Origin: Pseudomonas sp. SJZ079
GTDB taxonomy: Bacteria > Pseudomonadota > Gammaproteobacteria > Pseudomonadales > Pseudomonadaceae
Assembly: GCF_007993865.1 (NCBI RefSeq)
Contig: NZ_VIUH01000001.1
Location: 424,398-488,397 of the forward strand
DNA: 64,000 nt
Direction of reading: 5' to 3'
Below, one piece after another: positions 9,601-16,696 of the stretch (position 1 is its first letter; every line of letters starts with the position of its first letter). Both the position numbers and the translations under genes were made by a program. Under the pieces are notes generated by a model. The model was not told where the DNA came from and searched no databases. It saw nothing but the letters and a program-made list of their open reading frames with translations.

Positions 9601-10155
9601 ATGCAAGACCACCCCCTCGATGCCAGCGACTTCGAGTTCATCGAAGACACCCTGCTGAAATACGGCGACGATCACTCCGTGCTCAACGCATCCGAGCTCG
9701 ATGGTTACTTCACGGCCTTGGTCTCCAGCCCCGTGCAGGTGGATATCGCCGAGTGGTTCCCGGCCATCTGGGGCGGGCAGAACCCGGATTGGCAGAGCCC
9801 CGATGAGGGCAAACGGTTCATAGAATTGAGCGTGCGTCACATCAACGCACTGGCCACCCAACTGGCCATGCATGCGCAGGCGTTCAAGCCACGCTTCGAA
9901 CAGACCGAACACCATGGCCAGCCACTGACCCTGGCTGAAGAGTGGTGCTTCGGTTACCTGCGTGGCGTCGGCGTGGGCAACTGGCCCGAGCTGCCAACGC
10001 CCCTGGCCGCGCAGCTGCAGGCGATTGCCTTCTGCGCCGAGCAGGACAACTTCGAGCCCCCGGCGGATCTGGATGTGGCGCAACATTGTCAGCAGATAGC
10101 GGCCATCGAAACTGCTGCTCATGCCTTGCATGACCACTGGGTGGCTCAGCGCTAA
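9601..10155 (+). CDS. UPF0149 (YecA/YgfB-like) family protein
   Basis: A 184-residue cytoplasmic protein of the UPF0149 family, recognisable from ASELDGYFTALVSSP near the N-terminus and EEWCFGYLRGV in the middle. It ends without the SEC-C zinc-binding tail found in some YecA proteins. Function of this branch is not established. The 270 bp before it, after the LysR gene, contain no supported gene. The start at 9601 (MQDHPLD) has GAAGGAAC about 10 nt upstream. Confidence 0.88.
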   Translation: MQDHPLDASDFEFIEDTLLKYGDDHSVLNASELDGYFTALVSSPVQVDIAEWFPAIWGGQNPDWQSPDEGKRFIELSVRHINALATQLAMHAQAFKPRFEQTEHHGQPLTLAEEWCFGYLRGVGVGNWPELPTPLAAQLQAIAFCAEQDNFEPPADLDVAQHCQQIAAIETAAHALHDHWVAQR

Positions 10156-10213
10156 CAGCGAATATTCACAGCGCAACAACGCTGGCTCGCGAGTGCCAGA
10201 TACGGGGTATATC

Positions 10214-10262
10214 ACCCACCTAGCCAGCGGCCCAACACAGTGAAGCCCGCTGGATAGGTGGG
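10214..10262. terminator. Inverted repeat between convergent genes
   Basis: Arms CCCACCTAGCCAGCGG and CCGCTGGATAGGTGGG can pair over about 15 bp with one mismatch and a 16-nt loop. It lies between the UPF0149 gene and the opposing SpoIIAA-like gene, so a terminator role is plausible, but there is no clear T tract. Confidence 0.45.
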
Positions 10263-10390
10263 TAGCGGGCGTCTGAGGCCCCGATACTGCGTTGCCGCTC
10301 CTCGCCATAGCCCGCTATGACTCATCGCAGCGCCTTGTCTCGGTACCTCAACCATCCGAACTTGAGTTAACCCACTAACCGTACAGGCCA

Positions 10391-10756
10391 CTAACGCGCC
10401 AACCAAGCCTCCGCTGCACCCACATCACTGCGTTCGAATGCTTTGATTTCCAGACCGGGAATCAGCGCGCCTTCCATTTCACTGGCTTTACGCAGCCAGG
10501 CTTTATCTGCCAGCACCGCCGCACGGTCGAACTTCCTGATCAGTCTGAACAGTTTGGGAAGACGTGAAAGCTCCACGCCGATAGCCCCGAGCGTTGGCAG
10601 GTCGAAGTCATCGATTCGATAGAGCATGCGTCCATGCTCGATGCCCTCCGTCTTGCTGATGAGTTCATCCAGCGCAGTTCTCATCTGCTCACTGTTGAGC
10701 TTGCCACTGAGCTCTATATCGACACGATTGGGACCGTTTGTGATGACCTTGAACAT
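10391..10756 (-). CDS. SpoIIAA-like (STAS/SEC14 fold) protein
   Basis: A 121-residue protein of the SpoIIAA-like family (DUF3478-type, STAS/SEC14 fold). It opens VDIELSGKLNSEQMRTALDELI, then a hydrophobic core, then RLIRKFDRAAVLADKAWLRKASEMEGALIPGLEIKAFE, as in small stress-linked proteins of this family. These are soluble proteins with a proposed lipid-binding fold. Function here is unknown, and there is no operon partner. A GGACTCC block lies a few bases before the start. Confidence 0.82.
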   Translation of the reverse strand: MFKVITNGPNRVDIELSGKLNSEQMRTALDELISKTEGIEHGRMLYRIDDFDLPTLGAIGVELSRLPKLFRLIRKFDRAAVLADKAWLRKASEMEGALIPGLEIKAFERSDVGAAEAWLAR

Positions 10757-11036
10757 AGGGACTCCTTAGCCATAAGTGAGTAACGAAACGGCCTGTCCTC
10801 GGCCGAAACAGGCAGCGCCCATGTGCGCAACTACCTCCAATAAGAATAGTCCTATGCGCGACCCTTCAGCGGCGCAGGGCTTGCCTGCCGAACGGAACCT
10901 GAGCATCACTGCAGCGCAGCACCCCAGCATTTGCACGCCGATCTCGTCTGTTGCGCTGGATAAGCGGGCCGCGCTGGTGAGCGCGGCTGAAAAACAGTAG
11001 CGTGTGACGCCACACTGAACTCACTGAGGAACCGTC

Positions 11037-11390
11037 ATGAGCATTACCCGTTACGAAACAGCCGCACGCATGAGCCGCGTCGTGGTGCATAACCAGACCG
11101 CCTACTTGTGCGGGCAGGTCGCCGAGGACCGCAGCGCCGGCATTGAGGAGCAAACGCGGACCATGCTGGCCAAGGTCGATACCCTGCTGGCGTCGGTCGG
11201 CAGCAATCGCGAGCAACTGCTGTCCGCCACCATCTACCTGAAGGACATGAGCCTGTTCGCCGCGATGAACAGCGTGTGGGACGCTTGGGTACCGACGGGC
11301 TTCGCCCCGGCGCGGGCCTGCGTGGAAGCCTCGATGGCCAGCCCTGAGCTACTGGTAGAGATCTCGGTAATCGCCGCCATTCCGGCTTAA
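11037..11390 (+). CDS. RidA family protein
   Basis: A 117-residue YjgF/RidA family protein with the canonical blocks [36 protein letters not shown] and [20 protein letters not shown], and the C-terminal [23 protein letters not shown]. The Arg of the ARA(C)VE motif, which binds the substrate carboxylate in deaminase-type RidA proteins, is present, unlike in the RidA gene at 7608. A GAGGAA Shine-Dalgarno lies about 8 nt upstream. No operon partner. The 280 bp upstream have no gene. Confidence 0.92.
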   Translation: MSITRYETAARMSRVVVHNQTAYLCGQVAEDRSAGIEEQTRTMLAKVDTLLASVGSNREQLLSATIYLKDMSLFAAMNSVWDAWVPTGFAPARACVEASMASPELLVEISVIAAIPA

Positions 11391-11457
11391 CGACCGACGA
11401 CTTGTTGCGCTTACTTGAGCCTGGGTCATCGCCCATGCCCCGCCGCGTTCAGGTGTG

Positions 11458-11491
11458 TTACTGCTTATTCGTGGGCATGAATAAGCAGTAA
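11458..11491. terminator. Perfect 13-bp inverted repeat between convergent genes
   Basis: TTACTGCTTATTC, 8-nt loop, GAATAAGCAGTAA. It sits between the RidA gene (+) and the hybrid kinase gene (-). It can fold in either transcript but lacks a T tract. It may be a terminator or a regulator site. Confidence 0.5.
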
Positions 11492-11579
11492 TCGTGCTCC
11501 AGCACTTCCCCGCACTCTTACAAAGCGGGACGCGAGGCTCACTCCGGCCAACTCCGTGTGCCCAGGATGACCCAAGCCC

Positions 11580-14141
11580 TTACTCAGAACCTTCCAGGCA
11601 TAGTTTCCCCGGTCCCTGGTTCGCTGCCCGGCACGTTTCTATCGCCTCGATCAGCGCCTGCTTTTCTATGGGCTTGGTGATGAAGCCATCCAGCCCTTGA
11701 GACAAGTAACGCTCCCGGTCCCCGGCCATGGAGTGGGCCGTCACCGCGACCACGGCAGGGCATTTGTCCTGTAACAACCCGCGAATTCGCCGGGTGGCTT
11801 CCACCCCGTCCATTTCCGGCATGGAAATGTCCATCAGAATGATGTCGAAGACCTGCGCTTGAGCCACTTCAATAGCTTGCGCACCGCCGTCGACGTAGTG
11901 CAGATCGTAACCCGTGCCCTCCAGCAGGCATTCGACCACCAGTTGATTGGTGGGCGAGTCGTCAACCACCAGCACCCGGCGCTTCGAGTAGCTGGTCAAG
12001 ATGGGTTCGGCGTCGGGAGACTCTTCGGCAACCGCCTCGGCGCTGGCGAGCGCGAGCGGCACGGTCACCAAGAAGCGCGCACCACCCAGCGGCGCCTCAG
12101 CCGTCTCGATATCACCACCCATCTTCCGCGCCAGGCGTCGGGACAGGGCCAGGCCCATACCGGCACCGCCATGCGCGCGGGAGAGTGAGGCATCACCTAG
12201 CGCGAAGGGCTTGAACAGGTGGCTTTTAGCCGCCTCGGTGATACCTGGCCCCGAATCGTCGACGCAGAAACACAGGGCAACACGGCCGTCCTGCCGAGCC
12301 GTCGCACTGACGGAAAGACGGATCACCCCTTGTTCGGTGAACTTCACCGCATTGGACAGCAGGTTGAACAATATCTGTCGCAGGCGAACGCTATCACCGA
12401 TGCACTGTGCGGGAATCCCTTCATCTATGACGTACTCGAACCTCAGGTCTTTTTGTTCGCTGCTGAAGTCGGCATAACTCAGGACCGGCTTCATCAAGTC
12501 GCTTAGACGGAAAGCCGTGCTCTCCAACTCGAGCGCGCCTGACTCGATCCGCGACAGATCGAGAATTTCATTCACCAGGGCCAGCAGGTGTTTGCCGGAG
12601 CGGTTGGCCACCAGCACCCGCTCCTTCTCATCGGCGGCCAAATGTGTCGATGACTCCAACACCGTCAGCACACCGATCACTACATTGAGGGGCGTGCGCA
12701 GTTCATGACTGACCGTCGCCAGAAAGGTGTTCTTCGCCTCGTTGGCGGCATCCGCCCGCAATCGAGCCTCGGTGAGTTCACGCTCTTTGCACTTGAGGTC
12801 GGTGATATCGACACGAATACCCGCCAGCCCGCCATCACGCATGCGCCGCTGAATCACCCGCAGCACTCGCCCGTCGCTCAGGTGCTCCTCATAGTGGGAC
12901 TCACCCTTGGCGTGCTGCTCGAGTTTTGAGCTGAGCAACTGCGCATCCTGCGTACCGTTCACCTGATCCGCAGTGGCGGCGTACTGGCCCTGCTCGATCC
13001 CATACTGGATCAGGCTGCTAGCCGTCGCACCGACCCGGATAGCCGGCTGACTACGCTGGTAGGTTGAACGAAAATTGTCGTTGCACAGAACCAGACGATC
13101 CGTCGCATCGAAAATGGCGAAGGCATCGGGAATGGCCTCGATGGCATCGACCAGACGGTTCTCGCTCTGGCGCAGATTATCCGTGGCCTCCTCCACCATT
13201 CGGCGCAAGCGTACGGGCAGGCGCAGCAAGGTATAAAAACCAGCCGCCAGCAGCAGGGCCACGGCATAGAAGAAGAGCCGCTGTTCGACCTTGTAACCGT
13301 CCTCGGTCAACCAACCTTGGACCGGCACCGCAGCCAATTGCCACACACCACCCGGCAACACCACATCCATGGTGATGGGCGTGCTGTTGAACACCTCGGG
13401 CTGCCCATAAATCTGATCACCCTGAGCCCCGAGCCCATCCTTACCGCGAATGCCGATCTCAATATCCACCATGTCCGTGGCCACTTGCCGGGCCCGCTCT
13501 ACCACAGCGAGCCAATCGACCAGAATGCTGGCAAACCCCCAGAAGCGTTCGCCGGAGCTGTCGCTGCTTTTGACGAAGATGGGGTAGCGACCAATGATGG
13601 CCACACCGCCCTGGATCAGCTTGACCGGCCCGGCGACCCACAGCTGACGAGACTCGATCGCCTTGTTGGCGGCCAGTCGCCGGTTGGGGTCGGCGAGTAA
13701 GTCATGACCGATTGCGCCTTTATTGCCGGCATAGGGCCAGACGTAGGTGACGATCCCCTTCGGCGCCAGCTGCAGGCTCATGATCCGATGATCACTGCCG
13801 GCCAGCTCGGAAGCGATGTGATCGAACAGCTGTTCATCGATTTCGCTCGCCGTCATGGGTAAGCCGATCAGGCCCTTGACCTGATACAGGTCACTGTTGA
13901 GAAAGGACTCGAGTTGCGCCCGCACGATCGACAGTTTCTGGAGCACTTGTTGCTCTTTCAGCAAGCGGTTGGCACGGAAATCTTCCTCGAAGTAGACCTG
14001 AATGCCCGCAAGCGCGGCGCCCCCGAGGATAGAGGCCAATACCGCTGCGGCATACCACTTCTGCCACCAGTGCCGGCGCGATGCACTGCCAGCCTTATCG
14101 GCAACAGGGGAAACTCGCAGGTTGCGGTTAACGCTCGACAT
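11580..14141 (-). CDS. CHASE-domain hybrid sensor histidine kinase
   Basis: An 853-residue inner-membrane kinase, the likely first component of a His-Asp-His-Asp relay. Membrane segments lie at about 28-48 and 288-306 and enclose a periplasmic CHASE sensor domain (about 60-270; VTYVWPYAGNKGAIGHDLL is typical). Then come a PAS domain (about 330-450), HisKA with phospho-acceptor His479 (ATVSHELRTPLN), HATPase with N-box FNLLSNAVKF (about 592) and G-box DDSGPGI (about 628), and a receiver (about 721-835) with Asp771 (ILMDISMP). It carries no HPt domain; a separate HPt protein is encoded at 15875. GAGGAG lies 8 nt before the ATG. The ligand is unknown. Upstream are a LuxO-type box (14389) and sigma-54-like sequences. 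Confidence 0.95.
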   Translation of the reverse strand: MSSVNRNLRVSPVADKAGSASRRHWWQKWYAAAVLASILGGAALAGIQVYFEEDFRANRLLKEQQVLQKLSIVRAQLESFLNSDLYQVKGLIGLPMTASEIDEQLFDHIASELAGSDHRIMSLQLAPKGIVTYVWPYAGNKGAIGHDLLADPNRRLAANKAIESRQLWVAGPVKLIQGGVAIIGRYPIFVKSSDSSGERFWGFASILVDWLAVVERARQVATDMVDIEIGIRGKDGLGAQGDQIYGQPEVFNSTPITMDVVLPGGVWQLAAVPVQGWLTEDGYKVEQRLFFYAVALLLAAGFYTLLRLPVRLRRMVEEATDNLRQSENRLVDAIEAIPDAFAIFDATDRLVLCNDNFRSTYQRSQPAIRVGATASSLIQYGIEQGQYAATADQVNGTQDAQLLSSKLEQHAKGESHYEEHLSDGRVLRVIQRRMRDGGLAGIRVDITDLKCKERELTEARLRADAANEAKNTFLATVSHELRTPLNVVIGVLTVLESSTHLAADEKERVLVANRSGKHLLALVNEILDLSRIESGALELESTAFRLSDLMKPVLSYADFSSEQKDLRFEYVIDEGIPAQCIGDSVRLRQILFNLLSNAVKFTEQGVIRLSVSATARQDGRVALCFCVDDSGPGITEAAKSHLFKPFALGDASLSRAHGGAGMGLALSRRLARKMGGDIETAEAPLGGARFLVTVPLALASAEAVAEESPDAEPILTSYSKRRVLVVDDSPTNQLVVECLLEGTGYDLHYVDGGAQAIEVAQAQVFDIILMDISMPEMDGVEATRRIRGLLQDKCPAVVAVTAHSMAGDRERYLSQGLDGFITKPIEKQALIEAIETCRAANQGPGKLCLEGSE

Positions 14142-14174
14142 GATCAGTACTCCTCAACATCTGAAGTATGACTT

Positions 14175-14190
14175 TGCAAATTGCAGACCA
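14175..14190 (-). promoter_or_regulatory. Candidate sigma-54 promoter of the hybrid kinase gene
   Basis: Read on the minus strand it is TGGTCTGCAATTTGCA: the invariant GG and GC are spaced by 10 nt and the -12 element TTGCA is perfect, but the -24 element differs from TGGCACG at three positions. Transcription would begin about 20 nt before the start codon. The same bases form a one-mismatch LuxO-type box (14174-14186). Confidence 0.4.
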
Positions 14191-14374
14191 AGGGTCCGAG
14201 AGCAGGGAAAAGGCGATGAAGTGGTTACGTCTGCACTAGGTGTGCAATACCCTGCCATTGCCACAACGAATCATTAAGTATTTGAAATTAAATGATTTTT
14301 ATCACAAATACAGACAACCATCGGCACCCAGCGTGCTGCACGCGCGCAGGGGGAGCGAACTTCACACTCAGGCC

Positions 14375-14415
14375 CTTCTCAGTTCGCTTTGCAAATTGCA
14401 ACGCAAACTGAGAAG
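14375..14415. promoter_or_regulatory. LuxO-type box inside a 41-bp near-perfect palindrome
   Basis: The core TTGCAAATTGCAA (14389-14401) fits the Vibrio LuxO motif TTGCAWWWTGCAA exactly. It is embedded in symmetrical flanks starting CTTCTCAGTT and ending AACTGAGAAG. It lies immediately after the luxO-like gene's stop and about 235 bp upstream of the kinase start, so it could be an enhancer for the kinase gene and also fold at the 3' end of the luxO-like mRNA. There is no T tract. Confidence 0.7.
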
Positions 14416-14418
14416 CCT

Positions 14419-15861
14419 CTAGCCAAGCTCGCTCTGCGCCGAATCTTTTTCCCAGACCTGACGCTTGCGGTATAGCGTCGAGGCGCTGACCTCGAGCAGT
14501 GCGGCAGCCTTAGGCAAGTTGCCCCCGCAAATCGCAATAGCACGCTCGATGATGCGTTTTTCCTCCAGCCATAAAGGGCTGATTTCGCCGTCCGAGCGAC
14601 GTGGCTCGCTCTCAGCAGCCAAGGGCGCGATCGCACTCGAACGCTGTACCCGAACCTCTGCGGCACCTCTTTCCAGGGCAGAACCCAGCGAATCCGGCAG
14701 CATGTCACAGGTGATCTCGCGGCCTTCGCCCAGCACCACCATGTTCATGATGACGTTCTCCAACTCACGCACATTGCCCGGCCAGGGGTAGGCCTGCATG
14801 ATGGACTGCACCTCACTGGAGAAGGATTGGAAAGACTTGTTTTCTCGCGCATTGATGCTGCCCAGCAGCTTATTGGCGATCAGCATGCAGTCGCTGCCCC
14901 GCTCGCGTAACGGAGGTACGCGCAAGGGGATCACGTGCAAGCGGTAATAGAGGTCCTCGCGAAAGCGCCCGGCCCTGACCTCCTCCAACGGGTCGCGATT
15001 GGTGGCGCAGACGAAACGAATATCGACTTGCTGGCTAACGCTCGAACCGACCTTCTGGAAGGTGCCTAACTGGATGAAACGTAGCAGCTTGCTTTGCAAG
15101 TCCAGGTCCATCTCACAGAGTTCGTCGAGAAACAGGGTGCCGCCGTTCGCCAGCGTAGCCGCACCATCGCGCTCAGCATGGGCGCCGGTGAAGGCGCCCT
15201 TCATGTGACCGAATATCTCACTCTCCATCAGCTCGCGGGGTATGGCGGCACAGTTGATGGTGATCAAGGGCTTATCACTGCGATCACTGCGGCGGTGAAT
15301 CGCCTCCGCACACAACTCCTTGCCGGTGCCGCTCTCGCCGGTAATGAAAATGCTCGCCCGACTGGACGCGGCACTCTCGATGATCCGGTAGACCCCTTGC
15401 ATCATCGGTGAAGCACCGACCAGGCTTTCGAACTGGTCTCGCTCGTAACGCTGCTGATAGCTGTCGACCATGTCTTCCAGGCGATGCTGTTTCAGCACGT
15501 TATTCACGGTCAGCATGAGCCGGCTGGCATCGATGGGTTTGGTCAGGAAGTCGACGGCCCCCAGGTGCACGGCATCCATCGCCACCGTCGCCGAGTCGTT
15601 GGCGGTCACCACGACGGTTGGCACATCGATCGTGTTGTCGTTGATGAAGCGCAGCACATCGAAGCCATGCATGTCCGGCAAGGTCAGGTCCAGCAGTACC
15701 AACTGAAATTCATGCTGGGTCAGGGCCTGCACGGCCTCGCTGCCACTTTCCGCATGCACGACCTGATGACCTTGGGTTTCGAGGTACTGCCGATAAAGGG
15801 TGGCCAATGGCAGGCTGTCCTCAACCAGTAGAATGGCGGTGGCGCTGACTGGCTCTTGCAT
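14419..15861 (-). CDS. LuxO-like sigma-54-dependent response regulator
   Basis: A 480-residue NtrC-family activator: receiver (about 8-125, Asp58), AAA+ domain with Walker A GESGTGKE (175-182), the sigma-54 contact loop GAFTGA (222-227) and Walker B GTLFLDE (241-247), then a Fis-type HTH (about 430-466, ASTLYRKRQVW). Long identical stretches to Vibrio LuxO, such as IFITGESGTGKE and CEMDLDLQSKLLRFIQ, make it LuxO-like in my reading. The frame runs to 16047, but that part overlaps the HPt gene in another frame; the ATG at 15861 is preceded by GGAGAG. The HPt gene ends 13 bp upstream, so both are one operon. Expected to activate sigma-54 promoters from distant TTGCAWWWTGCAA boxes when phosphorylated. 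Confidence 0.93.
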   Translation of the reverse strand: MQEPVSATAILLVEDSLPLATLYRQYLETQGHQVVHAESGSEAVQALTQHEFQLVLLDLTLPDMHGFDVLRFINDNTIDVPTVVVTANDSATVAMDAVHLGAVDFLTKPIDASRLMLTVNNVLKQHRLEDMVDSYQQRYERDQFESLVGASPMMQGVYRIIESAASSRASIFITGESGTGKELCAEAIHRRSDRSDKPLITINCAAIPRELMESEIFGHMKGAFTGAHAERDGAATLANGGTLFLDELCEMDLDLQSKLLRFIQLGTFQKVGSSVSQQVDIRFVCATNRDPLEEVRAGRFREDLYYRLHVIPLRVPPLRERGSDCMLIANKLLGSINARENKSFQSFSSEVQSIMQAYPWPGNVRELENVIMNMVVLGEGREITCDMLPDSLGSALERGAAEVRVQRSSAIAPLAAESEPRRSDGEISPLWLEEKRIIERAIAICGGNLPKAAALLEVSASTLYRKRQVWEKDSAQSELG

Positions 15862-15874
15862 AGGCTCTCTCCTT

Positions 15875-16237
15875 TTACGCCGACTGCTTGATATTGAAGC
15901 GCTGGCGATACACCGCCAGGGTCTCCTGCAAGGTCTCCTCGGTCTCCGGGAGCAGCTGTGCCACCCGCTCTTTATCCAGGCGCTTGCAGGCCAACTCGAG
16001 TTCCCGCGCCAGAGCGGATAACTGGTTGGCGCCGAAGGTAGCCGCATTGCTTTTCAGGGTATGCGCCTCATCCTCGACGCCATGGCAATCCATCTCGGCC
16101 AACTTACCGAGCATGGCGTCCATCCGCCGCTGCGCCTCGAGCACAAACATGTTGATCATGCGTTCCAGCATGGCGTTCGAGGTCTCGGCGGCCAAGCGCT
16201 CGAGGACGGCCTCATCGATCAGTTTTAAACCGCTCAT
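15875..16237 (-). CDS. HPt phosphotransfer protein, LuxU-like
   Basis: A 120-residue single HPt domain that should carry phosphate from the kinase's receiver to the LuxO-like regulator. The phospho-acceptor is His59 in DEAHTLKSNAATFGA, which closely resembles the SHALKSSAASFGA block of Vibrio LuxU as I recall it. No other domain is present. It is the first gene of the operon with the luxO-like gene. Its upstream region, shared with the EAL-domain gene, contains an exact LuxO-type box and a sigma-54-like element. The relay order kinase - HPt - LuxO-like is inferred from domain logic and proximity. Confidence 0.9.
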   Translation of the reverse strand: MSGLKLIDEAVLERLAAETSNAMLERMINMFVLEAQRRMDAMLGKLAEMDCHGVEDEAHTLKSNAATFGANQLSALARELELACKRLDKERVAQLLPETEETLQETLAVYRQRFNIKQSA

Positions 16238-16441
16238 GGTATCTGCCTCTCTATCGTTGTTATTAAGCGTGCAGGTTGCTATCGGTCGCGATTACCCCCC
16301 TATCAGCCACGGCAGCATCTGCGCCTTCCGACATCCAACTGAAACAGTCGCCTGGCCGTGAGTCGCTCAACATGTACCTAACGGTGCTGCGGACTCTGGG
16401 TTCATCGCCAATGCTCGAAATGCTTGCCTACGAAAATGAAA

Positions 16442-16457
16442 AGCAATTTCAAGGCCA
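16442..16457 (-). promoter_or_regulatory. Candidate sigma-54 promoter of the HPt/luxO-like operon
   Basis: The minus strand reads TGGCCTTGAAATTGCT: TGGC, 10-nt GG-GC spacing and a perfect TTGCT -12 element. It lies 63 bp from the LuxO-type box at 16521 and would give a leader of about 190 nt before the HPt start. Confidence 0.5.
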
Positions 16458-16520
16458 GACCAAAACACCCCTATTACGCAGCAAATAACCGGCAATTCGC
16501 CTCCACATTCGCATCCTGCT

Positions 16521-16533
16521 TTGCATTTTGCAA
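16521..16533. promoter_or_regulatory. LuxO-type box in the divergent HPt / EAL promoter region
   Basis: TTGCATTTTGCAA fits TTGCAWWWTGCAA exactly. It lies between the leftward HPt/luxO-like operon and the rightward EAL gene, with a sigma-54-like element on each side (16442-16457 on -, 16641-16656 on +), so one enhancer may serve both directions. Confidence 0.75.
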
Positions 16534-16640
16534 AAACCGCCTGGTATTCAGACCCATTTTGCAGTTGATTGAGGGCGCACTCAGCCAGCGCCGAACGTAA
16601 TCCCCTTGCCAGGTCGTCGAATGCGCTTAATCCGCGTGGG

Positions 16641-16656
16641 TGGCACGCTTTTCGCT
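16641..16656 (+). promoter_or_regulatory. Sigma-54 promoter of the REC-EAL gene
   Basis: TGGCACGCTTTTCGCT matches TGGCACGNNNNTTGCW with one mismatch (T to C) and keeps the GG-N10-GC spacing. It is 107 bp downstream of the LuxO-type box and 40 bp before the ATG at 16697. It also argues against the upstream in-frame ATG at 16640, which would lie ahead of this promoter. Confidence 0.75.
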
Positions 16657-16696
16657 GGTCAACTATAAAATTACCCCGACAAGAGGGAGAGCGATC

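Noticed and set aside
14242..14257. Sequence resembling a sigma-54 promoter (minus strand TGGCAGGGTATTGCAC)
   Set aside because: The GG and GC cores are separated by 9 nt instead of the required 10, so it was not listed as a promoter.
15862..16047. N-terminal extension of the LuxO-like frame
   Set aside because: The extra 62 codons overlap the HPt gene in another frame and encode Arg/Ser-rich sequence. The ATG at 15861 has a ribosome site and gives normal LuxO length.
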